Shown here: one piece after another, positions 63,862 through 64,000 of the stretch
Layout of the letters: each line of letters opens with the position of its first letter
Numbering within the stretch: the stretch's first letter is position 1
Assembly: GCF_002899895.1 (NCBI RefSeq)
Contig: NZ_PPEI02000007.1
Coordinates: forward strand, 1 to 64,000
From: Chryseobacterium oncorhynchi
GTDB taxonomy: Bacteria; Bacteroidota; Bacteroidia; Flavobacteriales; Weeksellaceae
DNA length: 64,000 bases
Direction: 5' to 3'
Notes under the pieces: generated by a model
The model's input: the letters and a program-made list of their open reading frames with translations, nothing else
Told to the model about the DNA's origin: nothing
Database searches by the model: none
Translations under genes and position numbers: made by a program

Positions 63862-64000
63862 TTAAATATATTTATATTTTTTCACAAAGTAAAGCATTAA
63901 AATAAAAATAATCATTTCTACAGCTAACATACTATAAATAGCACCTCGAACATTCATGTAATAAATTAACAAAAGTGTTACTGGTAAGCTTAATATTCCT
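63862..64000 (-). CDS. Oligosaccharide flippase (Wzx), 3' end only
   Basis: The last 45 codons of a gene that enters from the right edge. The frame reads GILSLPVTLLLIYYMNVRGA, then IYSMLAVEMIIFILMLYFVKKYKYI and a stop at 63862-63864. Two membrane helices separated by a GA turn and the basic tail are typical of the C-terminus of Wzx flippases of the MATE/MOP superfamily. It is 2 bp upstream of the polymerase gene, which supports the assignment by context. Confidence 0.6.
   Translation of the reverse strand, partial: GILSLPVTLLLIYYMNVRGAIYSMLAVEMIIFILMLYFVKKYKYI

Noticed and set aside
1-64000. CRISPR arrays, tRNA and rRNA genes, insertion sequences and riboswitches
   Set aside because: I looked for spaced direct repeats, cloverleaf-like blocks, transposase motifs and classical TPP or cobalamin boxes and saw none that I could support by eye.

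Overview
The window looks like a chromosomal segment of a Chryseobacterium-type member of the Flavobacteriia (Bacteroidota). The evidence is the low GC content, promoter -7 boxes of the form TAnnTTTG in place of a sigma70 -10, the near absence of Shine-Dalgarno sequences, the LpxC/FabZ fusion, the type IX secretion (T9SS) regulator PorX, T9SS C-terminal sorting domains, TonB-dependent receptors, and many small lipoproteins and SAQ-type signal peptides. I saw no rRNA, tRNA, CRISPR array, transposase or phage structural gene.

Layout. 1-10 kb: the 5' part of a repeat-containing secreted protein, a stand-alone chitobiase/F5-8-type binding protein, a PhyH-type oxygenase, a dicarboxylate/amino-acid symporter, a BON lipoprotein plus BON-SH3 pair, a large outer-membrane beta-barrel protein and a CocE/NonD-type secreted hydrolase. 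10-17.5 kb: an alkylation-repair pair (Ada-type methyltransferase, AlkB), the polyamine genes speB and speA flanking a HAD phosphatase, a lipoprotein tyrosine phosphatase, thiamine pyrophosphokinase and cobalamin adenosyltransferase. 17.7-27 kb: a TonB receptor, a lipoprotein, DinB and WYL-regulator genes, an ABC exporter, and a nitrosative-stress unit (hmp, nsrR, DUF2798-like) behind a perfect palindromic NsrR-type operator. 26.8-41.4 kb: envelope and housekeeping genes, namely an extended lptB, a GT-C-like membrane protein, hemB, a T9SS-tail miniprotein, a NatAB-like exporter, sucD, an LpxD paralogue, efp and the lipid A operon lpxD-lpxC/fabZ-lpxA. 41.7-50.7 kb: an S41 protease, porX, an MliC-like lipoprotein, xth, an RlpA-like protein, two secreted surface proteins and rimO.

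50.7-64 kb is a Wzx/Wzy-type surface polysaccharide locus on the minus strand, cut by the right edge. It holds a flippase end, two polymerase-like proteins, two GT2 and two GT4 glycosyltransferases, two initiating sugar-phosphate transferases, two DegT-fold proteins, a GNAT and a FemAB-like acyltransferase, and rfbC. It ends at a strong terminator at 50.7 kb. One plus-strand gene, a beta-helix lipoprotein, sits inside it in the opposite orientation. The upstream (53-64 kb) part is visibly more AT-rich than the three terminal genes, which suggests a replaceable cassette behind a conserved end.

Most interesting points: the nsrR-hmp operator, the FemAB/DegT-like/GNAT tailoring set and the embedded beta-helix lipoprotein in the polysaccharide locus, the C-terminal extra domain on LptB, a 66-bp two-palindrome intergenic repeat present twice with identical geometry, and a helically spaced TGTTAA array upstream of the RlpA-like gene. 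All family assignments rest on reading motifs by eye; no search was run.
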